A DNA stretch of 26,285 nucleotides from DATAXV01 sp036272915 (GTDB taxonomy: Bacteria > Chloroflexota > Dormibacteria > Dormibacterales > Dormibacteraceae). Made by a program: the position numbers and the translations under genes. The stretch spans positions 1-26,285 of the forward strand of contig DATAXV010000169.1 in NCBI GenBank assembly GCA_036272915.1, given 5' to 3'. Of this stretch, positions 18,047-24,806 are shown piece by piece. Numbering within the stretch: the first letter of the stretch is position 1; each line of letters begins with the position of its first letter. Under the pieces are notes generated by a model. That model did not search any database and was not told the DNA's origin. It saw only the letters and a list, made by a program, of their open reading frames with translations.

Positions 18047-18058
18047 CCGCTCATTGTG
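18047..18058 (-). promoter_or_regulatory. Leaderless promoter -10 of the acyl-CoA dehydrogenase gene
   Basis: On the minus strand CACAAT (18058 to 18053) is followed by 6 nt and GTG at 18046. It differs from TANNNT only at the first base. No ribosome-binding site is visible. Confidence 0.45.
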
Positions 18059-18082
18059 CGGCCGTCACGGAGTTTTTCGCTG

Positions 18083-18125
18083 GCGACAATCCGTCGCTTA
18101 CCTGTGGACCGGTACCTCTGGAGGT
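18083..18125. promoter_or_regulatory. Repeat-rich control region upstream of the glycosyltransferase gene
   Basis: Three overlapping elements lie in the 124-bp divergent gap. They are an inverted repeat GCGAC-N5-GTCGC (18083-18097), a direct repeat TACCTnTGGA at 18099-18108 and 18113-18122 (14-bp period, 9 of 10 bases identical), and a palindrome ACCTC-TG-GAGGT (18114-18125). They look like operator sequences for an unknown regulator, but no experimental analogue is known to me. Confidence 0.35.
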
Positions 18126-18170
18126 GAGACCACCGACCCGATTGCACGCGGGGATGAGAAGGAGGCGGAA

Positions 18171-19301
18171 ATGAGGATCGCGATCGTGACCGAGACCTTC
18201 CTGCCCAACGTGAACGGCGTCGTGACCCGACTCTGCCACGCGCTCGAGGACCTCACCCGGATGGGCGACGAGGTGCTTCTGGTGACCCCGGACGAGGGGC
18301 TCAGGGAGTATGGCGGGGCCAGGATCCATCCGGTCCGCGGGCTGCCGCTGCCGCTCTACCCAGAGGTCCGCCTGGCCCCGCCGCGGCCGACCGTGACCTG
18401 GGCGCTCGACGCCTTCCGGCCGGACGTCGTGCACGCCGTCAACCCGGCGCTCCTGGGCTGGAACGCCGTGAGGTACGCGCGGTCACGCCACGTGCCCCTT
18501 CTCTGCTCCTTCCACACCTACCTGCCGCGGTACCTGCATCACTACCACCTGGGGGCGATGGAGCCCCTTGCCTGGGAGCTGCTGCGGACCGTCCACAACC
18601 AGGCCGCCCGCACCCTCTGCCTCTCCCACGCGGTGGAGAGCGACCTCCACTCCCACGGCTTCGAGCGCCTCCGCATCGGCTGGCGCGGCGGCGTCGCCAT
18701 CGACCGCTTCGATCCTTCCCACCGCAGCGCCGAGATGCGCCACCGCCTCAGCGGCGGGCACCCCGAGCGCCCGCTCCTCCTCTACGTCGGGAGGCTGAGC
18801 GCCGAGAAGAGCGTCGAGCGGCTCGCCCCCATGCTTCGCGAGCTTCCCGGCTGCTCGCTGGCGTTGGTCGGCGAGGGACCCCATCGCGGCACCCTGGAGC
18901 AGGAGCTGGCGGGCCTGCCGGCCACGTTTGCCGGCTGCCTGACTGGGCAGGACCTCGTCGCCGCCTACGCGTCGGCCGACCTGTTCGTCTTCCCCTCGGA
19001 GACGGAGACACTGGGCCTGGTCCTGCTCGAGGCGATGGCGTCAGGCTGCCCCGTGATCGCGGCGAGGGCGGGCGGCATCCCCGAGATCGTCGAGCACGGC
19101 GTCAACGGCGTGCTCTGCGAGCCGGGGCGCCCGGAGGCGATGGCCGCCGAGGTAAGGGGCCTGCTCGAGGACCGCGACCGCACCGCACGGCTGCGCAACG
19201 CCGGCCTCGAGACCGCCCAGGACTGGAGCTGGCCGGCGGCGGCGGTGAACCTTCGCAGCCACTACATCGAACTGCTCGGCGCCGAGGTCCGCGCCGCCTG
19301 A
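18171..19301 (+). CDS. GT4-family glycosyltransferase (MgtA/SqdX-like)
   Basis: A 376-residue GT-B glycosyltransferase. The N-terminal 'IAIVTETFLPNVNGVVTRL' loop is typical of lipid-directed GT4 enzymes. The mid-region 'SFHTYLPRYLHHYHLG' and 'WRGGVAIDRFDP' resemble MgtA and sulfoquinovosyltransferase SqdX. The C-terminal donor domain has 'YVGRLSAEKSVERL' and the E-x7-E motif (E279, E287 in 'PSETETLGLVLLEAMASG'). It probably glycosylates a membrane diacylglycerol or phosphatidylinositol at the inner membrane face. The donor (GDP-mannose or UDP-sugar) is not determined, and no sqdB lies nearby. The ATG at 18171 is chosen because GGAGG sits 5 nt upstream and homology begins there. The frame extends to 17832 only by running antisense through the neighbouring gene. 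Confidence 0.9.
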   Translation: MRIAIVTETFLPNVNGVVTRLCHALEDLTRMGDEVLLVTPDEGLREYGGARIHPVRGLPLPLYPEVRLAPPRPTVTWALDAFRPDVVHAVNPALLGWNAVRYARSRHVPLLCSFHTYLPRYLHHYHLGAMEPLAWELLRTVHNQAARTLCLSHAVESDLHSHGFERLRIGWRGGVAIDRFDPSHRSAEMRHRLSGGHPERPLLLYVGRLSAEKSVERLAPMLRELPGCSLALVGEGPHRGTLEQELAGLPATFAGCLTGQDLVAAYASADLFVFPSETETLGLVLLEAMASGCPVIAARAGGIPEIVEHGVNGVLCEPGRPEAMAAEVRGLLEDRDRTARLRNAGLETAQDWSWPAAAVNLRSHYIELLGAEVRAA

Positions 19302-19307
19302 CGCCGG

Positions 19308-19859
19308 TCAGTCGCCCGCGGCGAGCGGCAGCAGCCGGGCGATCGAGGTGAGGCGGGTCCTGCCCGAGTCGGGGTCGAGCCGGCGAAGACCGGCGCCGGG
19401 CAGGCAGGAGTAGGCGGAGTCCTGACGCCGCCGAGCCCGGATGCCCTCCCATAGGTCCCGGCACTGGGCCTCGACCACGCTCCAGGGGTCGGTCGTGGTG
19501 CAGAGGTACTCCCAGCCCTTGAGGCGGACCAGCTCGGCGACGTCCGGCGTCGACCAGGCGACGGCGTCGGGATCCTGGTAGACGCCGTGGTAGGTGATCT
19601 GGCGTCGGACCTCCTGCCATACCTCGCCCCAGAGCTGGGGCACGTCCTGCAGCTCCACCAGCTTGGCCCGGATCTGGCCGACGGTCGGGGGGAAGGCGGT
19701 CCCGTCGAGCACGAAGGCGTCGATGGTCGCCCGCACCTGGGCGGCGTCGAGATCGGCCACGTACGGGTACCACTCGGCCAGCGTCCCCGGCGGGATCGGC
19801 TGGTGCGGCCACATCTTGTTGAGGTGGGCGCCCAGGCGGAGCCAGTCCTGATGGTTCAC
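19308..19859 (-). CDS. Putative replicative-helicase loader-like protein
   Basis: A 183-residue protein. Its first 75 residues ('LNKMWPHQPIPPGTLAEWYPYVADLDAAQVRATIDAFV...FPPTVGQIRAKL') have the pattern of phage helicase-loader/inhibitor N-domains of the G39P/gp59-like kind: a small helical bundle, an 'E/A-W-Y' motif, 'L-D', and 'FPPTVGQIR'. Phage replication modules carry many such proteins. The C-terminal half is basic and unassigned. Its GTG start overlaps the stop of the upstream gene by 4 bp (GTGA), so the two are coupled. No other phage genes surround it. The assignment rests on pattern recognition only. Confidence 0.5.
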   Translation of the reverse strand: MNHQDWLRLGAHLNKMWPHQPIPPGTLAEWYPYVADLDAAQVRATIDAFVLDGTAFPPTVGQIRAKLVELQDVPQLWGEVWQEVRRQITYHGVYQDPDAVAWSTPDVAELVRLKGWEYLCTTTDPWSVVEAQCRDLWEGIRARRRQDSAYSCLPGAGLRRLDPDSGRTRLTSIARLLPLAAGD

Positions 19860-20437
19860 GGCGCCGCCTCGGCGTCCAGACGGTCGGCCATCGCCTCGTA
19901 CATCGCCGCGTACTCGGCGGCAACGTCGGCGCCGCGGGGAGGGGTCGGGCCCATGGCGCCGCGGCTCAGGGTCTCGACGGTGGCGTCACACCAGGCGAGG
20001 CTGCTGGGCAGCGTCCCCTCCCGCGTCCGCCGGGAGAGGAGCCGGGCGACCACCTGGAGGATCTCCTCGACGGGGACCGGCTGGCCGCCGCGCTCGAGCT
20101 GGGCCCAGCGCAGCAGGAGCGGTCGCTCGTAGGCCTTGAGCGGCCGCTTGAGCATCGCCTCGGAGGCGGCCCGAAGCCGCTCCACACGTTCGACGAGGTC
20201 CTCCTGCCCGGTGCCGGTGGCGGCGGGGACCATGCGGCCGGGATCGTCCCCGACGACCGGCTGGTGCGGCTGAGCCGCCTCGAGCGCCGCGAGCTGGCGC
20301 TCGAGGCGCCCCATCTGGACCTCGACCTCGCGCAGCGTGGAGCGGCACGCGGTCAGCGCGGCGCCGATCGCCTCGACGCTCTGGCGGACCGTGTCGAGCA
20401 GCTCCCCGTCGTCGTTGGCCGAGGGGATAGCCTCCAT
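19856..20437 (-). CDS. Coiled-coil protein with DnaD-like C-terminal region (putative)
   Basis: A 193-residue protein. Residues about 10-60 form a heptad-rich helix ('LLDTVRQSVEAIGAALTAC...VEVQMGRLERQLAALEAA') likely to oligomerise. The second half ('RPLKAYERPLLLRWAQLERGGQPVPVEEILQVVARLL' region, then 'LAWCDATVETL') resembles the helical layout of DnaD/DnaB2 primosome domains, but the match is weak. It is coupled to the downstream loader-like gene, consistent with a primosome pair. ATG at 20437 is chosen over TTG at 20467 because the SOS box (20447-20458) would otherwise lie inside the coding region. Neither start has a Shine-Dalgarno. Function is not established. Confidence 0.5.
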   Translation of the reverse strand: MEAIPSANDDGELLDTVRQSVEAIGAALTACRSTLREVEVQMGRLERQLAALEAAQPHQPVVGDDPGRMVPAATGTGQEDLVERVERLRAASEAMLKRPLKAYERPLLLRWAQLERGGQPVPVEEILQVVARLLSRRTREGTLPSSLAWCDATVETLSRGAMGPTPPRGADVAAEYAAMYEAMADRLDAEAAP

Positions 20438-20446
20438 ATCACGCGG

Positions 20447-20458
20447 GAACGAACGTTC
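20447..20458. promoter_or_regulatory. LexA-type SOS box
   Basis: GAAC-N4-GTTC (GAACGAACGTTC) is an exact match to the core of the Gram-positive/actinobacterial LexA operator. It lies 9 nt upstream of the chosen ATG of the minus-strand pair. A TACGAT -10 candidate with TTGGCC 18 bp further upstream would place the box just downstream of the transcription start, a normal repressor position. It is the only such site I noticed in the window. Confidence 0.55.
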
Positions 20459-20545
20459 AAAGCCCAAGATATTGTCATCGTAACCCAGATACGCCGTTCA
20501 GGCCAACCCCGGCGGTAAAGGATTCCGGGTCACCGCGGATCGGTC

Positions 20546-21382
20546 TCAGGCGGAGTCGGTGGCGGGGCTGAAGGCGGCGCAGAGCATGCCGAAATAGGTC
20601 GGGTGCTCGTAGGAGATCAGCTCCGATCGCCAGCCGTCGCCGAGCGCGCCGTGGAGGAGCAGTGACTGCCACCAGCTGTCGGCAGCGGCCCGGGAGACGA
20701 AGGCGGGATCGATGTCGAGGAGCCGGCGCAGATCTCCGGATCGGACGATGTCCGCCATCTGGTCGTCGAACGCCGCCGCGTCCGGCGCGTAGCCGTAGGG
20801 GCCGGACTCCAGGTGCCGGTGTCCCTGGTCGCAGCTGGCGACGATGACGATGCGGCGACCGCTCCGCCGCGCCGCGTCGGCGACGGCGCGCCCGGCCCGG
20901 ACGTGGGTCTCGGCGTCAAGGTCACGGGCCGGGCACATGACGACGGTAGGGATCGGCGGGAGCTGCCTGCCGCCCAGGAACCACAGCGGCACGAACACCG
21001 CCCAGTCCATGGGGAAGGCGGCGGAGGCGGCGTCGTTGCCACCGTAGGAGAGGCCGACCACCGGCACCCCCGCGGATCGCACCGCCTGCTTGACATCGGC
21101 GGCCAGCTCCCTCTCGACCGGCACGTCCAGCGCGACCTTCTTCGTCCCGCCTTCCAGGGCCCCCTCGATGCGCCCCGACTCGATCACGGCCATGGCGCCC
21201 TCGACATGAACGTTGTGCGGGGTGAAGACGATGGCCGTGTCGGCGCCGGAGGCGGCGACATGGCGACCCAGCTCCTCCATGCCCGCGGTGGTGACGCGGG
21301 CGGCGGCGGTCGCGTCGGCCGCGGCCGCGCCCTCGATGACCTGGGATCCGTGCGGCGCGATGACGGCGGAGACGATCGCCAT
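20546..21382 (-). CDS. LigB-type class III extradiol dioxygenase family protein
   Basis: A 278-residue protein that begins 'MAIVSAVIAPHGSQVIEG', with the H11 metal-ligand region of class III extradiol dioxygenases and MEMO-like relatives. It continues with 'TAIVFTPHNVHVEG', 'VVGLSYGGND', 'FVPLWFLGG' and 'IVIVASCDQGHRHLE', where further histidines could complete a non-haem iron site. Family members cleave catechol-type rings (for example protocatechuate 4,5-dioxygenase beta subunit), but many stand-alone members have no known substrate. The ATG at 21382 is chosen because homology starts there and the codon overlaps the stop of a leader ORF (TGATG). A longer frame from 21469 adds a low-complexity Arg-rich stretch that I consider non-coding in this frame. 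Confidence 0.8.
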   Translation of the reverse strand: MAIVSAVIAPHGSQVIEGAAAADATAAARVTTAGMEELGRHVAASGADTAIVFTPHNVHVEGAMAVIESGRIEGALEGGTKKVALDVPVERELAADVKQAVRSAGVPVVGLSYGGNDAASAAFPMDWAVFVPLWFLGGRQLPPIPTVVMCPARDLDAETHVRAGRAVADAARRSGRRIVIVASCDQGHRHLESGPYGYAPDAAAFDDQMADIVRSGDLRRLLDIDPAFVSRAAADSWWQSLLLHGALGDGWRSELISYEHPTYFGMLCAAFSPATDSA

Positions 21383-21438
21383 CAGCCGCGCCCTCGAACG
21401 ATGCCGGACCGGGTGCTTCCGTGATCGCGTGCCCTCAT
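21382..21438 (-). CDS. Putative 18-residue leader peptide coupled to the LigB-type gene
   Basis: On the minus strand a strong AAGGAGG lies 6 nt before ATG at 21438. The ORF encodes MRARDHGSTRSGIVRGRG and ends in TGA at 21384-21382, whose A is the A of the downstream ATG. Five of 18 residues are Arg and four are Gly. The junction GAGGG-N4-GCTGATG is the same as that of the leader at 11652-11714. The role is unknown. Confidence 0.5.
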   Translation of the reverse strand: MRARDHGSTRSGIVRGRG

Positions 21439-21596
21439 CGGTGTCCTCCTTCGGTGTCCGGCTGCGCACCGCGCCAACACGGGGCCGGAGCCCTCGAACG
21501 TGGCCAGTTCACATCCTATCCAGGCCCAGGCCGCGGCTCCACGCCCGTAGAATCGGGCCGACCCCGCGACCGCCGCACCGTCGAAGGAGAAGGCTG

Positions 21597-21971
21597 ATGC
21601 CGTGGTTTCTTCGGATCCTCATCGGTTGGGCCCTGCTTGCCGTGGCCTTCTGGGTCACAACCAAGATCGTCCCCGGCTTAAATGTGACCGGAGGCGTCGT
21701 CGGCTACGTGGTGGTCGCGCTCGTGTTCGGCCTGATCAACACCCTGTTCGGGCACATCCTCCGCATCCTCACCCTGCCTCTCGCCATCCTCTCGTTCGGG
21801 ATATTCCTGCTGATCCTGAACGGCTTCCTGCTCTGGGTCACGTCGAAGATCACGGGCTACCTGACGATCGACCACTTCTTCTTCGATGCCATCTTCGGTG
21901 CGATCGTCCTGGGCATCGTCTCCTGGATCCTCAGCTTTCTGCTCCACCGTCTGGAGAAGCTGGGGCGCTGA
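21597..21971 (+). CDS. Mycobacteriophage holin-4 superfamily membrane protein (PF04020 type)
   Basis: A 124-residue protein made almost entirely of four membrane helices. It has the family pattern 'IVPGLNVTGG', 'ALVFGLINTLFGHILRILTLPLAI', 'GIFLLILNGFLLWVTSKITGYLTID' and 'FFDAIFGAIVLGIVSWIL'. Proteins of this type are widespread single genes in bacterial chromosomes and their function is not established. The holin name comes from distant phage relatives. The ATG at 21597 has AAGGAG 7 nt upstream, and TAGAAT at 21549-21554 could be the -10. The last 41 bp overlap the 3' end of the convergent amidotransferase gene. Confidence 0.88.
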   Translation: MPWFLRILIGWALLAVAFWVTTKIVPGLNVTGGVVGYVVVALVFGLINTLFGHILRILTLPLAILSFGIFLLILNGFLLWVTSKITGYLTIDHFFFDAIFGAIVLGIVSWILSFLLHRLEKLGR

Positions 21972-22614
21972 CCGAAGCCAGGCCGCGCATCAGGCGGCGC
22001 AGCGCCCTCCGCCCCGCCTCCCCGGTGGCGGCGACCTCGGCGCCGGCGGGCAGGTGCGGCCTCCAGGCGTCGGCGAGCGCGTCGTCCACCTCGATGTGGA
22101 ACTGGAGCCCGTAGACCCGTTCGCCGACGCGGAAGGCCTGGTGGGGATAGGCGTTGGAGGAGGCGAGCAGCACCGCTCCCTCGGGCATGTCGAAGGTGTC
22201 GCCGTGCCAGTGCATCACCTGGAGGCGCTCGCCGCGCTCGCCGCGCTCGCCGCGCTCGCCGAGCAGCGGGTCGTCGGCGACCAGCGTCACCTCGCCCCGC
22301 CCGATCTCCGGTGAGGGCCCGGCGCTGACACGGGCGCCGAGCGCCGCGGCCAGCACCTGACAGCCGAGGCAGATGCCGAGGAGGGGCATCCCGCGCCCGA
22401 CGGCCCCCGCCGCCAGGGGCCATTCCTGCGCCACGTCGGCGGCGCTCATGGGACCGCCCATGATCACCAGGCCGTCCACGTCGTCGAGCGAGGGCAGCGC
22501 CTGGTCGAGATCGCGCCGGATGACCTCGAGGTCGATCCTCGCCGCCTCCGCCTCGGACGCGATCAGGCCCGGGCCCTCGTACGCCACGTGCTGAAGAAGG
22601 GCCCACCTCGCCAT
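21931..22614 (-). CDS. Class I glutamine amidotransferase-like protein
   Basis: A 227-residue stand-alone GATase1 domain, related to the GMP synthase amidotransferase-like proteins. The catalytic triad is visible: nucleophile C82 in 'GICLGCQ', and H173/E175 in 'GLQFHIEV'. 'GLVIMGGPMSA' and 'VMHWHGDTFDMPEGA' are typical of the subfamily. Such proteins hydrolyse gamma-glutamyl substrates or glutamine, and the physiological substrate is unknown. A loop at residues 119-130 is four copies of Gly-Glu-Arg encoded by a perfect 9-bp tandem repeat. GGGGAG precedes the ATG at 22614. It lies 55 bp downstream of the acyltransferase gene on the same strand. Confidence 0.87.
   Translation of the reverse strand: MARWALLQHVAYEGPGLIASEAEAARIDLEVIRRDLDQALPSLDDVDGLVIMGGPMSAADVAQEWPLAAGAVGRGMPLLGICLGCQVLAAALGARVSAGPSPEIGRGEVTLVADDPLLGERGERGERGERLQVMHWHGDTFDMPEGAVLLASSNAYPHQAFRVGERVYGLQFHIEVDDALADAWRPHLPAGAEVAATGEAGRRALRRLMRGLASVSAPASPDGGAES
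22225..22260. repeat. Four perfect copies of a 9-bp tandem repeat inside the amidotransferase gene
   Basis: GCGCTCGCC is repeated four times without a mismatch (22225-22233, 22234-22242, 22243-22251, 22252-22260). In the gene's frame each unit encodes Gly-Glu-Arg. Because the unit is a multiple of three, copy-number change by slippage would alter loop length without a frameshift. Confidence 0.9.
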
Positions 22615-22669
22615 GTGCTCCCCAGTCTTGCAGAATCACGTCGGCGAGCCACCCGCGGTGCGGGGCCCA

Positions 22670-24013
22670 TCAGAGCGCGAGCAGCTGCTCCAGCTCGTCG
22701 TGGAAGGCCGCCACCATCCGCTCCGGATCGGGCACCAGCCCGACATCGGCGGCGACACCGACGACGACCTCGTTAGCGTAGCTGAGCATGCTGATGCCCA
22801 GCCCCAGCCGGCCCGCCTGCGGTACCCAGAAGAGGACCTGGCGGAGCGGGCGACCCGCCATGTAGAGGCGCTTCTGCGGACCCGGCACGTTGGTGATCAC
22901 GGCGGTGGCCTTGCTGCCGAAGAAGGAGATGGCCCGATCCCGCGCGAGGCCGGGGAGCATGCCCAGGGCGTGGAGGACGCCGAAGGCGACGATCGGCTGC
23001 ATCGAGGACTTGAGGTCGGTGGCGCGCAGGTGCATCTCCCTGAGCCGCTGCAACGGATCCTCGATGCCCAGGGGCAGGGGGAGGAAGACCAGGCCGAACC
23101 GGTTGCCCAGCTCCGGCGACGCGTCCGGCGGGCGCAGGTTGACGGGGACCGTCGCCCTCACCTCGAGGCCGTCCTCCAGCGCCCGCCGTTCGAGCAGGTA
23201 GCGGCGCAGCCCGCCGGCGACGGCGCTGAGCAGGATGTCGTTGACCGTCGCTCCATGACGCTTGCCCGCCTTCTTGATCTCGGGCAGCGGGAGCGGATCG
23301 GACCAGACCGCCCGCTTGGCCACGCCGAGCGGGCCCTTGAGCACGCTCGGCGGGTCCTCCGGCAGCATCGCCAGCTGTGCCAGCGTCGCCGCCGCGCCGG
23401 CCCCGACGCCGGCGGAGGAGGCGAGCACCCGTGCCGGCTCCCTGGCCAGGTCCGAACCCATCGTCCACAGCCACTCGCCGGCGCGACGCCAGGGGTCGGC
23501 CGTGGCCGCCTTCTCCTTCTCGTCCTTCATCTTGCGGCGCCGGTCGGGCCGTGCCGAGGTGTCGGTCAGCGAGAGGAGGACGCGCATGAGGGCGATGCCG
23601 TCGGCGATGCTGTGGTGCAGTCGGGCGACCAGCACGGTGTCCGGCCCGTACTCGACGACGTGGATCTGCCATGGCGATTTGGTCAGGTCCAGCGGCGTGC
23701 TGAGCAGATCGCTGACCAGCGTCTCCAGCGCCTCCTTGTCGGCCGGCTCGGGCAGGGCCACCCGGTGCATGTGGAGATTGAGGTCGAAGCGCTCGTCGTC
23801 CCGCCAGGAGGGCATGCCCAGGCCCAGCGGCGGGCGCTCGATGCGCTGCCGGAAGCGATCGAACCGGAGCAACCGCTCCTCGAACATGCTGCGGAGCCGG
23901 TCGGGATCGGGGCGCCCGTCGAGGATCAGCACCCCGGTCACCATCATCAGGTTGCGGGGATCCTCCATGGCCAGCCACGCGGCGTCGACGAAGGACATGG
24001 ACGAGTTGGGCAT
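22670..24013 (-). CDS. WS/DGAT-type wax ester synthase/diacylglycerol acyltransferase
   Basis: A 447-residue acyltransferase that esterifies diacylglycerol or fatty alcohol with acyl-CoA, giving storage triacylglycerol or wax esters. The catalytic HHxxxDG motif is HHSIADG at residues 133-139. The N-terminal 'SSMSFVDAAWLAMEDPRNLM' and the C-terminal 'ITNVPGPQKRLYMAGRPL' and 'NDILLSAVAGGLRRYL' are further family signatures. Length is normal for this family, which is common in actinobacteria. ATG at 24013 is chosen because homology starts there; the frame runs on to 24988 only by reading antisense through the next gene. TACGAT lies 7 nt before the ATG and no Shine-Dalgarno is seen, implying leaderless expression. 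It is divergent from the HAD phosphatase gene. Confidence 0.93.
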   Translation of the reverse strand: MPNSSMSFVDAAWLAMEDPRNLMMVTGVLILDGRPDPDRLRSMFEERLLRFDRFRQRIERPPLGLGMPSWRDDERFDLNLHMHRVALPEPADKEALETLVSDLLSTPLDLTKSPWQIHVVEYGPDTVLVARLHHSIADGIALMRVLLSLTDTSARPDRRRKMKDEKEKAATADPWRRAGEWLWTMGSDLAREPARVLASSAGVGAGAAATLAQLAMLPEDPPSVLKGPLGVAKRAVWSDPLPLPEIKKAGKRHGATVNDILLSAVAGGLRRYLLERRALEDGLEVRATVPVNLRPPDASPELGNRFGLVFLPLPLGIEDPLQRLREMHLRATDLKSSMQPIVAFGVLHALGMLPGLARDRAISFFGSKATAVITNVPGPQKRLYMAGRPLRQVLFWVPQAGRLGLGISMLSYANEVVVGVAADVGLVPDPERMVAAFHDELEQLLAL

Positions 24014-24026
24014 GCACGGGATCGTA
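24014..24026 (-). promoter_or_regulatory. Leaderless promoter -10 of the WS/DGAT gene
   Basis: On the minus strand TACGAT (24026 to 24021) is followed by 7 nt and the ATG at 24013. No ribosome-binding site is visible. Confidence 0.55.
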
Positions 24027-24073
24027 GACCCGCGGGCGTGGAAAGAAAAGTCCGCCGCCCCGGCGCCCGGCAG

Positions 24074-24085
24074 TAGTCTGTGGCC
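24074..24085 (+). promoter_or_regulatory. Leaderless promoter -10 of the HAD phosphatase gene
   Basis: TAGTCT (24074-24079) is followed by exactly 6 nt and GTG at 24086. The same spacing is seen at the lipoprotein gene. This favours 24086 over the upstream in-frame GTG at 24080. Confidence 0.55.
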
Positions 24086-24778
24086 GTGGCCGCTGAACCG
24101 CTGGAGCTCCGGCCCGCCCTGGTCTTCGACCTCGACGGGACGCTGGTCGACTCCGTCTACCAGCACGTCCTGGCCTGGCGGCGGGCGCTCGAGGCGGCCG
24201 GCATCGAGCTGTCGGTCTGGCGGATCCACCGGAAGATCGGCATGAGCGGCGGGCTCTTCGCCAACGCGCTCCTCCGCGAGACCGGGCGCGAGATCAAGCC
24301 GGGAGAGGTGGAGCGCCTGCAGGCGCTCCACGGCCGGTTCTACGCCGAGCAGATCGACCAGGTTCGAGCCCTGCCCGGGGCGCACGACCTCCTGGTCCGG
24401 CTGAACGAGGCGGGCATCCCCTGGGCCATCGCCACCAGCGGCAGCCGGGCCGGGGCGGAGCCGGTGATCCGGTTGCTCGACGTCGACCCCCCGGTCGTCG
24501 TGACCAGGGACGAGGTCCCCTTCGCCAAGCCCGATCCGCATCTGTTCCTGACCGCGGCCAGGCGGCTCGGCGTCGACATCCAGCAGGCGATCGTCGTCGG
24601 CGACAGCATCTGGGACATGCTCGCCGCGCAGCGGGCCCGGGCGATCGGGGTCGGTCTCCTGTCCGGCGGCTACGGCGCCGAGGAGCTGGAGCGGGCAGGC
24701 TCCTTCCGCGTCTACCAGGATCCGGCCGACCTGGACCGCCACCTCGACGAGCTCGGCATCCGAATGACGCCCGCCTGA
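24086..24778 (+). CDS. HAD-superfamily phosphatase (phosphoglycolate phosphatase-like)
   Basis: A 230-residue HAD hydrolase with a C1-type cap. Motif I is 'FDLDGTLVDS' with nucleophile D15 and acid/base D17. Motif II is the Ser/Thr of 'IATSGS'. Motif III is the lysine of 'FAKPDP', and motif IV is 'VVGDSIWDM'. The cap between motifs I and II ('YQHVLAWRRALEAAGIELSVWRIHRKIGMSG') is typical of phosphoglycolate phosphatase and beta-phosphoglucomutase relatives, so the substrate is a small phosphorylated metabolite, not further defined. The start is set by the leaderless -10. The DUF2330 gene follows after 28-43 bp on the same strand. Confidence 0.9.
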   Translation: MAAEPLELRPALVFDLDGTLVDSVYQHVLAWRRALEAAGIELSVWRIHRKIGMSGGLFANALLRETGREIKPGEVERLQALHGRFYAEQIDQVRALPGAHDLLVRLNEAGIPWAIATSGSRAGAEPVIRLLDVDPPVVVTRDEVPFAKPDPHLFLTAARRLGVDIQQAIVVGDSIWDMLAAQRARAIGVGLLSGGYGAEELERAGSFRVYQDPADLDRHLDELGIRMTPA

Positions 24779-24806
24779 GAGGAGTTCGCCGCGGTCGCGT
24801 GCCTGT

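Noticed and set aside
17832..18170. N-terminal extension of the glycosyltransferase frame
   Set aside because: It runs antisense through the acyl-CoA dehydrogenase start. A Shine-Dalgarno and the family's N-terminus are both at 18171.
20505..20535. GCGGT ... ACCGC inverted repeat upstream of the loader-like pair
   Set aside because: The stem is only 5 bp with a 15-nt loop and no T tract, so it may be chance in GC-rich DNA.
21597..21971. Holin-like gene plus helicase-loader-like genes as evidence of a prophage remnant
   Set aside because: The holin-4 family is common as single chromosomal genes. No integrase, capsid, tail, terminase or attachment repeats are present, and the genes between them are metabolic.
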